From Actinomycetospora endophytica (GTDB lineage: Bacteria > Actinomycetota > Actinomycetes > Mycobacteriales > Pseudonocardiaceae): 64,000 nucleotides of DNA. The stretch lies in contig NZ_JAJNDB010000003.1 of NCBI RefSeq assembly GCF_021026375.1, forward strand, positions 186,001-250,000, read 5' to 3'. Shown here one piece after another: positions 33,386 to 44,638 of this stretch. Each line of letters begins with the position of its first letter. Positions within the stretch are counted from its first letter, which is position 1. The notes below the pieces were generated by a model, which was not told the DNA's origin, did not search any database, and saw only the letters and a program-made list of their open reading frames with translations. A program made the translations under genes and the position numbers.

Positions 33386-35020
33386 ATGCTCCGGAGGCGG
33401 CGTGCCCGCGACGCGCAGGTGACCCCGCAGTCGGCCGCCCGGGCGGCCGCCGACGTGGTCCTGCCGCACACGATCACCTCGGGCGCCCGGGCCGGTCTGC
33501 GCCGCAGCCGCCGCTCGCTGCGGCCGGTCGGCCGGCTGGACCGGCGGCTGACCACCGCGATCGGGCGGCTGCCCCGCAGCTCCGTCGACGACGCGATGCT
33601 CGCCCTCACCCGGTCGGCGAACCACAGCGGGCTCTGGTTCGCGACGGCGTCCGTGCTGGTCGCGGGCTCGCGACGCACCCGCCGGGGCGCCATGCGCGGG
33701 TTGATGGCGATCGGTCTGGCGAGCCTCGCCGCGAACGGGCTCCTCAAGCCCCTGGTCCCCCGCCGGCGCCCGGCCGCCGACCTGCTGCCCGTCGAGCGGG
33801 CGCTGCCCGACCGGCCCACGTCGTCGTCGTTCCCGTCCGGTCACTCCGCGTCGGCGATGGCCTTCGCCGTCGGGGTCGCGATGGAGAGCCCCCGCACCGG
33901 GCTGGTGCTCGCCCCGCTGGCGGCCACGGTGGCCTACTCGCGCGTCCACGTCGGCGTGCACTGGAGCAGCGACGTGGCGGTCGGCTCGGTCCTCGGCGCC
34001 GGAGTGGCACTGCTCACCCGGCGCTGGCTGCCGGTCCGTCCGATCGACGAGGCCGTCGCCCGGCCCTGGGCGGGCGCCCCGGAGCTCGTCGACGGCGACG
34101 GACTCTCGATGGTGGTCAACTCCGGGTCCGGCCGGCCCGGCACCGACCCCGTCGAGGAGATCGCGGAGGCGCTGCCCAAGGCGCACCTGGTGCGGCTGGA
34201 CCCCGGCGACGACCTGATGGCCCTGCTGCGGGAGGCCGCCGACCACCCCGGCACGCAGGCGCTGGGGATCGCGGGCGGCGACGGCTCGGTGGCCGCCGCG
34301 GCGCGGATGGCCGAGGACCTCGACCTGCCGCTGGCCGTGATGCCCGCGGGCACGCTGAACCACTTCGGGCGCGACGTCGGCGTGTACGACCTGCAGGAGG
34401 TCGTCGACGCGACCGGCTCCGGGGAGGCCGTCGCCGTCGACATCGGTGAGCTGCAGGCCTACTCCGCCTCGACCGGTCCGGCGGGCGGCGAGCGGGTCGT
34501 GTTCGTCAACACCGCCTCCTTCGGCGGCTACCCGGAGATGGTCCGCGAGCGCGAGCGGTGGGAGGACCACTGGGGCAAGTGGCCCGCCGCGTCCGCGGCG
34601 CTGATCCGCACCCTCGTGCGCGCCCGCCCGATCCGGTGCCGCATCGACGGCGACACGACGGCGGTGTGGATGCTCTTCGTCGGCAACGGTCCCTACGCGC
34701 CGTCGGGCATGGCGCCGTCGTACCGGCCGCGGCTCGACAGCGGGCTGCTGGAGGTCCGCTACCTCCGCGCCGACCGCCGGTTCTCCCGGGCACGCGCCGT
34801 GGTCGGGCTGCTGCTGGGCACGCTCGGCCACACCCGCACCTACGTCGAGCACACCGCCACGACGCTGGACGTGGAACTGCTCGACGGGCCGGTCGAGGTC
34901 GCGACCGACGGCGAGGTCATGGTCGCAGGCGAGCGGCTGTGCTTCTCGGTGGCCGACCACCCGGTGCCGGTGTACCGCCGGGACGAGTCCCGGTGGCCGG
35001 AGCGCACCTCTCCCTGGTGA
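33386..35020 (+). CDS. PAP2 phosphatase-diacylglycerol kinase-like fusion
   Basis: Protein of 544 aa joining two lipid enzymes. The N-terminal PAP2 domain has all three motifs: K-x6-RP (Lys121...Arg128-Pro129), PSGH (150-153) and SR-x5-H-x3-D (185-196). The C-terminal diacylglycerol-kinase-like catalytic domain has GGDGS (297-301), 'VMPAGTLNHFGRDVGV' and a C-terminal lobe. Such fusions could interconvert phosphorylated and free lipids in the membrane; substrate unknown. ATG 33386 is preceded by no strong Shine-Dalgarno. It is transcribed between pafA and prcA but against both, and converges on prcA with a 21-bp gap. Confidence 0.9.
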   Translation: MLRRRRARDAQVTPQSAARAAADVVLPHTITSGARAGLRRSRRSLRPVGRLDRRLTTAIGRLPRSSVDDAMLALTRSANHSGLWFATASVLVAGSRRTRRGAMRGLMAIGLASLAANGLLKPLVPRRRPAADLLPVERALPDRPTSSSFPSGHSASAMAFAVGVAMESPRTGLVLAPLAATVAYSRVHVGVHWSSDVAVGSVLGAGVALLTRRWLPVRPIDEAVARPWAGAPELVDGDGLSMVVNSGSGRPGTDPVEEIAEALPKAHLVRLDPGDDLMALLREAADHPGTQALGIAGGDGSVAAAARMAEDLDLPLAVMPAGTLNHFGRDVGVYDLQEVVDATGSGEAVAVDIGELQAYSASTGPAGGERVVFVNTASFGGYPEMVRERERWEDHWGKWPAASAALIRTLVRARPIRCRIDGDTTAVWMLFVGNGPYAPSGMAPSYRPRLDSGLLEVRYLRADRRFSRARAVVGLLLGTLGHTRTYVEHTATTLDVELLDGPVEVATDGEVMVAGERLCFSVADHPVPVYRRDESRWPERTSPW

Positions 35021-35041
35021 GCCCGCGCCGTGGTAGCCAGG

Positions 35042-35854
35042 TCAGGCGTCCGCGCCGCCCGCGCCGGAGACCTCGTCGCCCGCGCCGGTGTCGTCCGCGC
35101 CGGCCTCGGCCTGCGCCGACGCACCCTCGGGCAGCAGCGCGGCGAGCGCCGTCCCGGAGATCCGGCGGAACGCGCGCCTGCCGCGGCGGGCACGGTCGAG
35201 CAGGGCGACCTCGAGGGCGTCGACGCCGAGGTTGCGGTCGTCGGAGCCCGACGACGAGGAGGACGACGAGCCCGACGACGACCCGTTCTGCGCCGACAGC
35301 GCCTCGAGCGCGATCCGCAGCGCGGCGCGGGTGTCGAGCCCGTCCTCGTAGGACGACTTGAGCGCGGCGGACACCGGCTCCGTCGTGCCGCCCATGACCA
35401 CGAACCCGGGCTCGTCGGAGATCGAGCCGTCGTAGGTGATGCGGAAGAGCTGGTCGCGGTCCGGGGACTCCCCCACCGCGGCCACGCAGAGCTCGACCTC
35501 GAACGGCTTCTGCTGCTCGATGAAGCTCGCGCCGAGGATCTGGGCGTAGGCGTTGGCCAGGGCGCGCCCGGAGACGTCACGGCGGTCGTACGAGTAGCCC
35601 TGCACGTCCGCGTAGCGGATGCCGGCGCGGCGCAGGTTCTCGAACTCGTTGTACCGCCCGACGGCCGCGAACCCGAGCTGGTCGTAGATCTCGGAGACCT
35701 TGCGCAGCGACTTCGAGCGGTTCTCCGCGACGAACAGCACGCCGTCGGCGCACGTCAGCACCACGACGCTGCGACCGCGGGAGATGCCCTTGCGGGCGAG
35801 CTCCGAGCGGTCGCGCATCAGCTGGTCGACCGACGCGTAGAACGGCATCGTCAT
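35042..35854 (-). CDS. prcA: 20S proteasome alpha subunit PrcA
   Basis: Protein of 270 aa. N-terminal '[29 protein letters not shown]' is the gate helix of actinobacterial alpha subunits; then '[40 protein letters not shown]' and '[24 protein letters not shown]'. Alpha rings cap the beta rings and dock Mpa. Two odd features: a Ser/Gly-rich insertion at about residues 190-205, before '[13 protein letters not shown]', and an Ala/Gly/Asp-rich C-terminal tail. ATG 35854 is 43 bp after prcB. Last gene of the operon. Confidence 0.97.
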   Translation of the reverse strand: MTMPFYASVDQLMRDRSELARKGISRGRSVVVLTCADGVLFVAENRSKSLRKVSEIYDQLGFAAVGRYNEFENLRRAGIRYADVQGYSYDRRDVSGRALANAYAQILGASFIEQQKPFEVELCVAAVGESPDRDQLFRITYDGSISDEPGFVVMGGTTEPVSAALKSSYEDGLDTRAALRIALEALSAQNGSSSGSSSSSSSGSDDRNLGVDALEVALLDRARRGRRAFRRISGTALAALLPEGASAQAEAGADDTGAGDEVSGAGGADA

Positions 35855-35897
35855 GGCGGGGAGGCTCCCTGGGAGAGGTGCGGGTGGGGGTCCGGAC

Positions 35898-36746
35898 TCA
35901 GCCGCCGGGCCGCTCGCGGCGGCCGGCGACGACGGCCTCGGCGACCGTCTGCACGTCCTCGTGGGGCAGCCGGACCGCGCCCTCCGCGTCGATGGCGACC
36001 ACGACGGGGTAGATGTTGCGGATCGTGTCCGGGCCGCCGGTCGCCGAGTCGTCGTCGGCGGCGTCGTAGAGGGCCTCGACGACGGTGCGCACGCAGGCGT
36101 CGCGGTCGGCCGCCGGGTCGTGCAGCTTCTTGAGCGACGACTTCGCGAACAGCGACCCGGAGCCCACCCCGGCGTACCCGACATGCTCCTCGTAGCGCCC
36201 GCCGACGACGTCGTAGGAGACGATCCGCCCCGCCCGGGCGGGATCCTCGACCTCGGCGTCGAAGCCCGCGAACAGCGGGACGAAGGACAGGCCCTGCATC
36301 GCCGCGCCGAGGTTGCCGCGGATCATCGAGGCGAGCTTGTTCGACTTGCCGTCGAACGTGAGCGGCACGCCCTCGAGCTTCTCGTAGTGCTGCAGCTCGA
36401 CGGTGAACAGTCGCAGCGCGTCGACCGCGATCCCCGCGGTGCCGGCGATCCCGGCCGCGGAGAAGTCGTCGGTGACGTAGACCTTGTCCATGTCCCGCTG
36501 GGAGATCAGGTTGCCCATGGTCGCCCGGCGGTCACCGGCGATGACGACGCCGCCCGAGAAGACCGCCGCGACGATCGTCGTGCCGTGGGGCACCGACGCG
36601 AGCCCCTCCGGCGTCAGGCCACGGCCGTCGGAGGACGGCAGCAGGTCGGGGCGGGCGGTCGAGAGGAAGTCGACGAACGAGGACGTGCCGGCGTCGAAGT
36701 ACGCGGCGGGCAGCCCCGGGTGGATCCGGGACGACGTGAGATCCAT
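35898..36746 (-). CDS. prcB: 20S proteasome beta subunit PrcB
   Basis: Protein of 282 aa with a 55-residue propeptide. Processing before Thr56 (in 'SVPHG' then '[21 protein letters not shown]') exposes the N-terminal nucleophile threonine; Asp and Lys partners are in '[13 protein letters not shown]' and following strands. Beta rings carry the proteolytic sites for pupylated substrates delivered by Mpa. ATG 36746 is selected; an open frame continues upstream but lacks similarity. The pup gene lies 168 bp upstream, enough for an internal promoter, though none is obvious. Confidence 0.97.
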   Translation of the reverse strand: MDLTSSRIHPGLPAAYFDAGTSSFVDFLSTARPDLLPSSDGRGLTPEGLASVPHGTTIVAAVFSGGVVIAGDRRATMGNLISQRDMDKVYVTDDFSAAGIAGTAGIAVDALRLFTVELQHYEKLEGVPLTFDGKSNKLASMIRGNLGAAMQGLSFVPLFAGFDAEVEDPARAGRIVSYDVVGGRYEEHVGYAGVGSGSLFAKSSLKKLHDPAADRDACVRTVVEALYDAADDDSATGGPDTIRNIYPVVVAIDAEGAVRLPHEDVQTVAEAVVAGRRERPGG

Positions 36747-36914
36747 CGGCGGTCGTCGCTCCTCTTCCTCGCGGGCGGAACATCCGCCGTGGTCGGGCTG
36801 CGCCCTGATCGGGACACTGCCTGGTGAGACGGCACGGCGGGCCGGAACCCTAGTCCCGGCCCGCCGTGTCCGCACTGCCGACTCACCGCGCCACGGAGGG
36901 CGCGGGGAGTGGGG

Positions 36915-37109
36915 TCACTGGCCACCCTTCTGCACGTAGGCACGCACGAAGTCCTCGGCGTTCTCCTCGAGCACGTCGTCGATCTCGTCGAGGATGGTGT
37001 CGGTGTCCTCGCCGAGCTTCTCCCGGCGCTCCTGGCCGGCGGCGGTGGTGTCCTCGCCGCCTTCGCCGTCGTCGCCACCGCCCTGCCGCTGGGTCTGTTC
37101 CTGCGCCAT
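36915..37109 (-). CDS. pup: prokaryotic ubiquitin-like protein Pup
   Basis: Protein of 64 aa, acidic and disordered, with the helical Mpa-binding part 'TDTILDEIDDVLEENAEDFVRAYVQKGGQ' at its end. It ends Gly-Gly-Gln, so Dop must deamidate Gln64 to Glu before PafA can ligate it, as in mycobacteria. ATG 37109 follows GGGAGG. It lies between dop (86 bp upstream) and prcB. Confidence 0.98.
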   Translation of the reverse strand: MAQEQTQRQGGGDDGEGGEDTTAAGQERREKLGEDTDTILDEIDDVLEENAEDFVRAYVQKGGQ

Positions 37110-37195
37110 GGCTGCCTCCCGGGTGCTGAAGGTGTTGCGAGCATGACCCTACCCGGCGAGGGCGCCGCAGGGCGGGACGAACATCACGCCGGTCG

Positions 37196-38713
37196 TCAGC
37201 CGCGGGTCAGGGCCTCGACCAGCGCGGTGGCGTTCGCGGAGTTGTCGATGAGCTCCCCGACGTGCCCGCGGGTGCCGCGCAGCGGCTCCAGGGTCGGGAT
37301 CCGGACCAGCGACTCGCGCCCGAGGTCGAAGATGACCGAGTCCCACGACGCGGCCGCGACCTCCGTCGGGTAGCGCTCCAGGCAGCGGCCGCGGAAGTAC
37401 GCGCGGGTGTCCTCGGGAGGCTCGGTGACGGCCCGGCGGACGTCGTCCTCGCTGACCAGGCGCTTGATCGAACCGCGCGTGACCAGGCGGTTGTAGAGCC
37501 CCTTGCCCTGGCGGACGTCGGAGTACTGCAGGTCGATGAGCGAGAGCTTCGGCGAGTCCCAGGGCAGGTTGTCGCGGTCCCGGTAGCTCTGGAGCAGCTT
37601 CAGCTTGGCCACCCAGTCCAGCCGGTCGGCGCAGGCGAGCGGGTCGCGCTCGAGGTCGTCGAGCACCGTGCCCCAGATGTCGAGGACCTCCTGGGTCATG
37701 GCGTCGATCTCACCGCCCTGGGTCTCCTCCTCGTGCTTCCAGGCGCGCTCGAAGTACTGCCGCTGAATCTCCAGGGCGGTCATCGTGGAGCCGTTCGCCA
37801 GCTCGACCTTGGTCTGGAGGGTGGGGTCGTGGCTGATGCGGTGGACGGAACGCACTGGTTCGAGCAGCCGAAGGTCGTCGAACCGGATGCCGTCCTCGAT
37901 CATCGACAGGACCAGCGCCGAGGTCCCGACCTTGAGGAACGTCGAGTACTCGGAGAGGTTCGCGTCGCCGATGATGACGTGCAGGCGCCGGTACTTGTCG
38001 GCGTCGGCGTGCGGCTCGTCGCGGGTGTTGATGATCCCGCGCTTGAGCGTGGTCTCGAGGCCGACCTCCACCTCGATGTAGTCCGCGCGCTGCGAGAGCT
38101 GGTAGCCGGGCTCGTCGCCGGAGGACCCGAGCCCCACGCGCCCGGCCCCGGTGACCACCTGGCGGGACACGAAGAACGGCGTGAGCCCGGTGATGATGCT
38201 CGGGAAGGGGGTCTGGCGGGCGCACAGGTAGTTCTCGTGCGAGCCGTACGAGGCGCCCTTGCCGTCGATGTTGTTCTTGTAGAGCTGGATGCGTCCGGTG
38301 CCGGGGACGGTGGCGGCGCGGTCGGCCGCGTCCTCCATCACCCGCTCGCCCGCCTTGTCCCAGATGACCGCCCCGCGCGGGGTGGTCACCTCGGGGGCGG
38401 AGAACTCCGGGTGCGCGTGGTCGACGTAGAGCCGGGCGCCGTTGGTGAGGATGACGTTGGCGGCGCCGAGGTCGTCGAGGTCCCCGGTGTCCGGCGGCGG
38501 GCCGGCGCTCGGGCCCAGGTCGAAGCCGCGGGCGTCGCGCAGCGGGGACTCCACCTCGTAGTCCCACCGTGCGCGCCGGGCCCGCGGGACCTCCGCGGCC
38601 GCCGCGTAGGCCAGGACGACCTGGGTCGAGGTGATGACGGGGTTCGCCGTCGGGTCGCCCGGGACGGAGATGCCGTACTCGATCTCGGTGCCCATGATGC
38701 GCCGCGCGGTCAT
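37196..38713 (-). CDS. dop: Pup deamidase/depupylase Dop
   Basis: Protein of 505 aa, homologous to PafA but longer. '[18 protein letters not shown]' opens the glutamine-synthetase-like fold. The Dop-loop region follows ('[28 protein letters not shown]'), then '[17 protein letters not shown]' with the catalytic Asp, '[20 protein letters not shown]' and '[32 protein letters not shown]'. Dop deamidates Pup-Gln and removes Pup from conjugates. ATG 38713 is 10 bp after the MFS stop; ATG 38695 (MGTEIEYG) is possible. Same transcript as pup-prcB-prcA. Confidence 0.97.
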   Translation of the reverse strand: MTARRIMGTEIEYGISVPGDPTANPVITSTQVVLAYAAAAEVPRARRARWDYEVESPLRDARGFDLGPSAGPPPDTGDLDDLGAANVILTNGARLYVDHAHPEFSAPEVTTPRGAVIWDKAGERVMEDAADRAATVPGTGRIQLYKNNIDGKGASYGSHENYLCARQTPFPSIITGLTPFFVSRQVVTGAGRVGLGSSGDEPGYQLSQRADYIEVEVGLETTLKRGIINTRDEPHADADKYRRLHVIIGDANLSEYSTFLKVGTSALVLSMIEDGIRFDDLRLLEPVRSVHRISHDPTLQTKVELANGSTMTALEIQRQYFERAWKHEEETQGGEIDAMTQEVLDIWGTVLDDLERDPLACADRLDWVAKLKLLQSYRDRDNLPWDSPKLSLIDLQYSDVRQGKGLYNRLVTRGSIKRLVSEDDVRRAVTEPPEDTRAYFRGRCLERYPTEVAAASWDSVIFDLGRESLVRIPTLEPLRGTRGHVGELIDNSANATALVEALTRG

Positions 38714-38723
38714 GGGCCCGACC

Positions 38724-40022
38724 CTAGTTGTCCGCCGGTTCCGCCGCCGTCGTCCGGGCCGCCGTGTCCGGTGCCGCGGCCGGTGCCCGTCGCCACACCA
38801 GGGCGAACACGACGAGCCCCGCCAGCGCGGCCACGACCATCGTCAGACCCATCGGCACCGCGGTGCGCCCGCCCCCGATCCCCACCAGCGGGGCGGCGAA
38901 CCCGCCGACGAGGAACTGCGAGGTCCCGAGCAGCGCCGAGGCACTCCCGGCCCGGGAGGGATGCCCGGCCAGCGCCAGCGTCGTCGCGGAGGGCAGCACG
39001 AACCCGACCCCGCAGACGGTGACGAACAGGCCCGGGACCAGCGCCCACGGCCCGGCCGGTGTCAGGGCACCGAGCAGGACCGACGTCGAGCCGAGGACGG
39101 TGACGACGAGCCCGATCGCCACCGACCGCTGCGGGGACACCCGCTCGGCCGCGACGAGCCGGCCCGCCACCTGGGTCGCCGCGACGATCCCGACCGAGTT
39201 GACCGCGAACACTCCGCTGAACGCCTGCGGGGACAGCCCGTAGAGGTCCTGCAGCACGAACGTGGAGCCGGAGATGTAGGCGAACATCGCGGCGAACCCG
39301 AGCCCGGCCGCGCAGACGCAGGCGAGCACCCGCCGGTCGCCGAGCAGGATGCGGAACGACTCGCCGGTGGTGCGCAGGCCCGCCGTGACTCCCCCGCCCC
39401 GCGCCCGGGCCGCGCGGGGCAGGGACTCGGGCACCGCGAGCAGCACCCCGACCGCGAGCACCAGGCCCAGCGCGGCGAGCACCACGAACACCCCGCGCCA
39501 CGACGTGACCCGCAGCAGCTGGCCGCCGACCACCGGCGCGACGATGGGGGCGACCCCGGAGACCAGCATCAGCGCCGCGAACCCGCGCGCGGCGGCCGGC
39601 CCGTCGTAGAGGTCGCGGACCACCGCCCGCGCCAGCACGATCCCGACCGCCCCGAGCAGCCCCTGGCCCAGCCGAAGCACGACGAGGGTCCCGACGTCGG
39701 GGGCGAGCGCGCACGCCGCGGAGAGCAGGGCGAACCCGAGTGCCCCGGCGACCAGCGGCCAGCGTCGCCCGAGGACGTCCGAGAGCGGCCCGGCGACCAG
39801 CTGACCCACGGCGAGGCCCACCACGCAGGCGGTGAGGGTGAGCGCCACCAGGGGGGCGGCGGCGCGCAGGTCGCTCGTGACGCCGGGCAGCGCCGGCAGG
39901 TAGGTGTCGATCGAGAGCGGGGCGGCGCCGGTGAGCCCGCCGAGCACGGCCAGGCGCGCGCCCCGTCGGAGGCGACCCTCGTGCTGCGGGCGTCCCGCAC
40001 CGGCGGCGCCCGGGGCGCTCAC
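38724..40022 (-). CDS. MFS drug-resistance transporter (Bcr/CflA type)
   Basis: Protein of 432 aa with twelve transmembrane segments. Bcr/CflA marks: '[17 protein letters not shown]' in the first helix, the MFS motif A equivalent '[21 protein letters not shown]', and '[26 protein letters not shown]'. Such proton antiporters export chloramphenicol, bicyclomycin or sulfonamides; the substrate here is unknown. GTG 40022 overlaps the lipase-like gene's stop by 4 bp and its stop is 10 bp before dop, so it is built into the proteasome operon. Confidence 0.9.
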   Translation of the reverse strand: MSAPGAAGAGRPQHEGRLRRGARLAVLGGLTGAAPLSIDTYLPALPGVTSDLRAAAPLVALTLTACVVGLAVGQLVAGPLSDVLGRRWPLVAGALGFALLSAACALAPDVGTLVVLRLGQGLLGAVGIVLARAVVRDLYDGPAAARGFAALMLVSGVAPIVAPVVGGQLLRVTSWRGVFVVLAALGLVLAVGVLLAVPESLPRAARARGGGVTAGLRTTGESFRILLGDRRVLACVCAAGLGFAAMFAYISGSTFVLQDLYGLSPQAFSGVFAVNSVGIVAATQVAGRLVAAERVSPQRSVAIGLVVTVLGSTSVLLGALTPAGPWALVPGLFVTVCGVGFVLPSATTLALAGHPSRAGSASALLGTSQFLVGGFAAPLVGIGGGRTAVPMGLTMVVAALAGLVVFALVWRRAPAAAPDTAARTTAAEPADN

Positions 40023-41371
40023 CGGACGGCGCCGTCGTCGGGCGCGTCCTCTCCGTCGGGGCTGACAGCGGGCTGGACGGTCGGGGCGATCGCGAGGTCG
40101 GCCCCGTCGTCCTGCTCGGGGTCGGCGGCCAGCCAGCGGAGCAGGTGCTCGTGGACGCGGGGGTCGTTGAGCAGGTGGAAGTGGTGCGACGACGGCAGCG
40201 TCTCGACGTCGGTGATCGCGCCGCGGGCGGAGTCCACCGGCACGAGCAGGTCGCCGAGGATCGTCGCCAGGGGGTGGTGCTCGCTGGCGGTGATCGCGGC
40301 GGCCACCCCGTGGTGGGTGGAGTGCGCGAGCAGCGGGACGTCGGTGTCCGCGACGCCGGCGACGAGGTCGCGGATGCCGGCCGAGCGCCGGTCGAGGAAC
40401 TCGCCCCAGGTGCGGGACTGTGCGTACTTCGCGAGCCGGCCCGCGAGCCGGTCGACCTGGTGGGCCAGCGGCGCCCCCCGGTGGGGCGAGCCGAGGTAGA
40501 CCATCCGGCGCACGGCCCGGACCCACGGCTCGCCGGCGACGACCGCGGCGTGGCACGCGTGGCGCAGCACCAGCCCGCCCATGGAGTGCCCGACGAGGTC
40601 GAGGCGGCGGATCGGGACCGGCCAGCGCTCGGTGAGCTCGGCGAGCAGCACCGAGAGCGCGGCGCCGTTGTGGGCGATCCGCATCCCGGAGTTGTAGCGC
40701 AGCAGCAGCGGGACGGCGCCGACGCTCGAGGCGATCCGCTCGGCGTAGCCCTCCCCCGCGCTGTCCTCGTCGGCCAGGCGCCAGGCGTGCTCGGTCTCGC
40801 CGAGGCCGTGGACGAACAGCACGACGTGGCCGAGGTCGCGGTCCGGGTGGTCGGCGACGGTGTCGCGGATCGCCTCGGTCTCCATCGGCAGTGCGGCGTG
40901 CCGGGTCTCCCCCTCGGCGTCGATCGTCGAGGTGTGGAGGGCCATCGGAACGGCCAGGTCGTTGCTCACCGCGACCATGTGGTCCCCGACGAGGCCGTTG
41001 ACCGCGCCCGCGATCACCGCGCCCGCGGGCCGCGAGGTGATCGGCGTCCACTCGGTGCGCCCGGACGCGGTCCGGTAGATCTCGGCGGCCAGGCCCACGC
41101 CGGTCCCCGCGGCGTGCCCGATCCCGCGGACGGCGGTGTAGACGCCGCCGGTGATGCCGTCGTGGAGCACCTGGACGGGGCGCGACGCCGGGCCCAGTCC
41201 GACCTTGCGGAGCGTGGCGAAGACGGTGTCCGAGATCGCGCGGTGGGTGCCCTCGACGGGCCGCGACACGATGTCGACGGTCTCGGACGCGACACCGGCC
41301 GCCCCCCGGACCTCGTTGCGAGGTGCGGGGAGCGGCCGGCGCTCGTCGTCCTGGGCGTCGTCGGCGCTCAT
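40019..41371 (-). CDS. alpha/beta hydrolase, lipase-like (PGAP1-like)
   Basis: Protein of 450 aa. Residues 1-150 are family-specific: 'ISDTVFATLRKVGLGPASRPVQVLHDGITGGVYTAVRGIG' and 'AGAVIAGAVNGLVGDH'. The hydrolase domain follows with oxyanion 'LFVHGLGETEHAW', nucleophile elbow 'LDLVGHSMGGLVLRHA' (Ser), 'YLGSPHRGAPLAHQVDRLA' and a late 'LPSSHHFHLLND' His. The order matches PGAP1-like and triacylglycerol lipase-like esterases. Predicted cytosolic, since no signal peptide is seen. It starts 20 bp after mpa and overlaps the MFS gene by 4 bp. Substrate unknown. Confidence 0.85.
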   Translation of the reverse strand: MSADDAQDDERRPLPAPRNEVRGAAGVASETVDIVSRPVEGTHRAISDTVFATLRKVGLGPASRPVQVLHDGITGGVYTAVRGIGHAAGTGVGLAAEIYRTASGRTEWTPITSRPAGAVIAGAVNGLVGDHMVAVSNDLAVPMALHTSTIDAEGETRHAALPMETEAIRDTVADHPDRDLGHVVLFVHGLGETEHAWRLADEDSAGEGYAERIASSVGAVPLLLRYNSGMRIAHNGAALSVLLAELTERWPVPIRRLDLVGHSMGGLVLRHACHAAVVAGEPWVRAVRRMVYLGSPHRGAPLAHQVDRLAGRLAKYAQSRTWGEFLDRRSAGIRDLVAGVADTDVPLLAHSTHHGVAAAITASEHHPLATILGDLLVPVDSARGAITDVETLPSSHHFHLLNDPRVHEHLLRWLAADPEQDDGADLAIAPTVQPAVSPDGEDAPDDGAVR

Positions 41372-41391
41372 GGCCCCGACGGTACCCGGTA

Positions 41392-43185
41392 CTACAGGTA
41401 CTGACCCGTGTTGGACGCGGTGTCGATCTCCTTGCCCTGGGTCTGCCCCTTGCCGGTGACGAGCGTGCGGATGTAGACGATCCGCTCGCCCTTCTTGCCC
41501 GAGATGCGGGCCCAGTCGTCGGGGTTGGTCGTGTTCGGCAGGTCCTCGGACTCGGCGAACTCGTCCACCACGGCGTCGAGCAGGTGCTGGACGCGCAGAC
41601 CGGACTGCTTGGTCTCCAGGTGGGACTTGATCGCTGACTTCTTGGCCCGGCCCACGATGTTCTCGATCACCGCGCCGGAGTTGAAGTCCTTGAAGTAGAG
41701 GACCTCCTTGTCCCCGTTGGCGTAGGTGACCTCGAGGAACCGGTTGTCGTCGGTCTCGGCGTACATCCGCTCGACGACCCGCTCGATCATGCCGTCCAGG
41801 CACGCCTGGCGGTTGCCGCCGAACTCGGCGACGTCCTCCTCGTGCACGGGCAGGCCGTCGATCAGGTACTTCCCGAAGATGTCGATCGCCGCCTCGGCGT
41901 CCGGGCGCTCGATCTTGATCTTCACGTCGAGGCGTCCCGGGCGCAGGATCGCGGGGTCGATCATGTCCTCGCGGTTGGACGCGCCGATGACGATGACGTT
42001 CTCGAGCCCCTCGACACCGTCGATCTCGCTCAGGAGCTGCGGCACGATCGTCGTCTCGACGTCGCTGGAGACACCCGAGCCACGGGTCCGGAAGATCGAG
42101 TCCATCTCGTCGAAGAACACGATCACCGGGGTGCCCTCGGACGCCTTCTCACGCGCCCGCTGGAAGATCATCCGGATGTGCCGCTCGGTCTCGCCGACGA
42201 ACTTGTTGAGCAGCTCCGGGCCCTTGATGTTGAGGAAGTGCGCCTTGACGTCGCGGCTGTCCTCGCCGCGGGTCTCCGCGACCTTCTTCGCCAGCGAGTT
42301 CGCCACCGCCTTGGCGATGAGCGTCTTCCCGCAGCCGGGCGGGCCGTAGAGCAGGACGCCCTTCGGCGGGCGGAGCTGGTAGGTGCGGAACAGCTCCGAG
42401 TGCAGGAACGGCAGCTCCACCGCGTCGCGGATGGAGTCGATCTGCCGCGAGAGGCCGCCGATGTCGGTGTACGCGACGTCCGGGACCTCTTCGAGGACGA
42501 GCTCCTCGACCTCGGCCTTCGGCACCTTCTCGTACGCGTAGCCGACCTTGGTGTCGACCATCAGCGAGTCGCCCGGCTTCAGCTCCGGGGCGTTCTCGTC
42601 GAGCAGCGAGTCCGCGAGGTGGATGACGCGCTCCTCGTCGGCGTTGCCGATGATGAGCGCCCGCGTCCGGGACCCGTCCTCGTCGGTGAGGATCTCGCGC
42701 AGGGCGCAGACCTCGCCGATGCGCTCGTAGTCGCCGGCTTCGACCACCGTCAGGGCCTCGTTGAGCCGCACCGACTGCCCGCGGGTCAGCTCCGAGGCCT
42801 CGACGGCCGGGGACACGGCGACCCGCATCTTGCGGCCCGACGTGAACACGTCGACCGTCGAGTCCTCGTGCACGGTCAGGAAGACGCCGTAGCTCGACGG
42901 CGGCTGCGCAAGACGGTCCACCTCCTCGCGGAGCGACACGAGCTGCGCCCGCGCCTCCTTGAGGGTCTCGGTGAGCTTGTCGTTGCGCTCGGTCAGTTGG
43001 GACACCCGCGCCGCCGAGTCCGCGAGCCGCTGCTCGAGGATCCGGGTATGACGTGGGGACTCGGTCAGCTTCCGACGCAGCAGGGCGACCTCTTCTTCGA
43101 GGAATCGCACCTGCGCCGCCATGTCCGCCGCGCCTCGGTCGCGGCCCTGGTCGGATCGGCCCCTGGGGTCGTCGTTCATGCTCAC
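41392..43185 (-). CDS. mpa: proteasome-associated AAA ATPase Mpa/ARC
   Basis: Protein of 597 aa. N-terminal coiled coil (about 22-93) for Pup capture, tandem OB domains (98-235), then the AAA module: Walker A GPPGCGKT (281-288), Walker B FFDE (357-360), and '[12 protein letters not shown]' with the arginine finger region. It ends QYL, the C-terminal motif that docks into PrcA pockets. It unfolds pupylated proteins and threads them into the 20S core. GTG 43185 follows GGAGGAGG. The leader contains nested dyads. First gene after trmI in the leftward cluster. Confidence 0.97.
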   Translation of the reverse strand: MSMNDDPRGRSDQGRDRGAADMAAQVRFLEEEVALLRRKLTESPRHTRILEQRLADSAARVSQLTERNDKLTETLKEARAQLVSLREEVDRLAQPPSSYGVFLTVHEDSTVDVFTSGRKMRVAVSPAVEASELTRGQSVRLNEALTVVEAGDYERIGEVCALREILTDEDGSRTRALIIGNADEERVIHLADSLLDENAPELKPGDSLMVDTKVGYAYEKVPKAEVEELVLEEVPDVAYTDIGGLSRQIDSIRDAVELPFLHSELFRTYQLRPPKGVLLYGPPGCGKTLIAKAVANSLAKKVAETRGEDSRDVKAHFLNIKGPELLNKFVGETERHIRMIFQRAREKASEGTPVIVFFDEMDSIFRTRGSGVSSDVETTIVPQLLSEIDGVEGLENVIVIGASNREDMIDPAILRPGRLDVKIKIERPDAEAAIDIFGKYLIDGLPVHEEDVAEFGGNRQACLDGMIERVVERMYAETDDNRFLEVTYANGDKEVLYFKDFNSGAVIENIVGRAKKSAIKSHLETKQSGLRVQHLLDAVVDEFAESEDLPNTTNPDDWARISGKKGERIVYIRTLVTGKGQTQGKEIDTASNTGQYL

Positions 43186-43200
43186 GGCGCCCTCCTCCCG

Positions 43201-43249
43201 CTACTCCGTGGCGCAACCGTACCCGTGAACACGGGTGTCCGTGGAGTAG
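43201..43249. promoter_or_regulatory. nested hairpin in the mpa leader
   Basis: Outer arms CTACTCC (43201-43207) and GGAGTAG (43243-43249) enclose a perfect inner stem ACCCGTG-AA-CACGGGT (43221-43236). It lies 16-64 bp before the mpa GTG and just upstream of the GGAGGAGG ribosome-binding site, so folding of the RNA could affect translation or processing. I see no T-run. Confidence 0.5.
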
Positions 43250-43309
43250 CGAGCCGGTGACGGACTTCTCGCGTCGCGCTCTTGCGTTGCGTCACCGAGG
43301 GTGGTTCTT

Positions 43310-43345
43310 ACCTGTCAAGTTGATCACTGAGAGTGCTTGACAGGT
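43310..43345. promoter_or_regulatory. 10-bp perfect inverted repeat between trmI and mpa
   Basis: ACCTGTCAAG (43310-43319) and CTTGACAGGT (43336-43345) are perfect 10-bp arms around a 16-nt loop, ending 2 bp before the trmI stop. Read leftward, one arm supplies a TTGACA -35-like word; no good -10 follows. It may be an operator for the mpa operon or a trmI terminator hairpin without T-tract. Confidence 0.55.
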
Positions 43346-43347
43346 CG

Positions 43348-44631
<1,284 letters not shown>

Positions 44632-44638
<7 letters not shown>

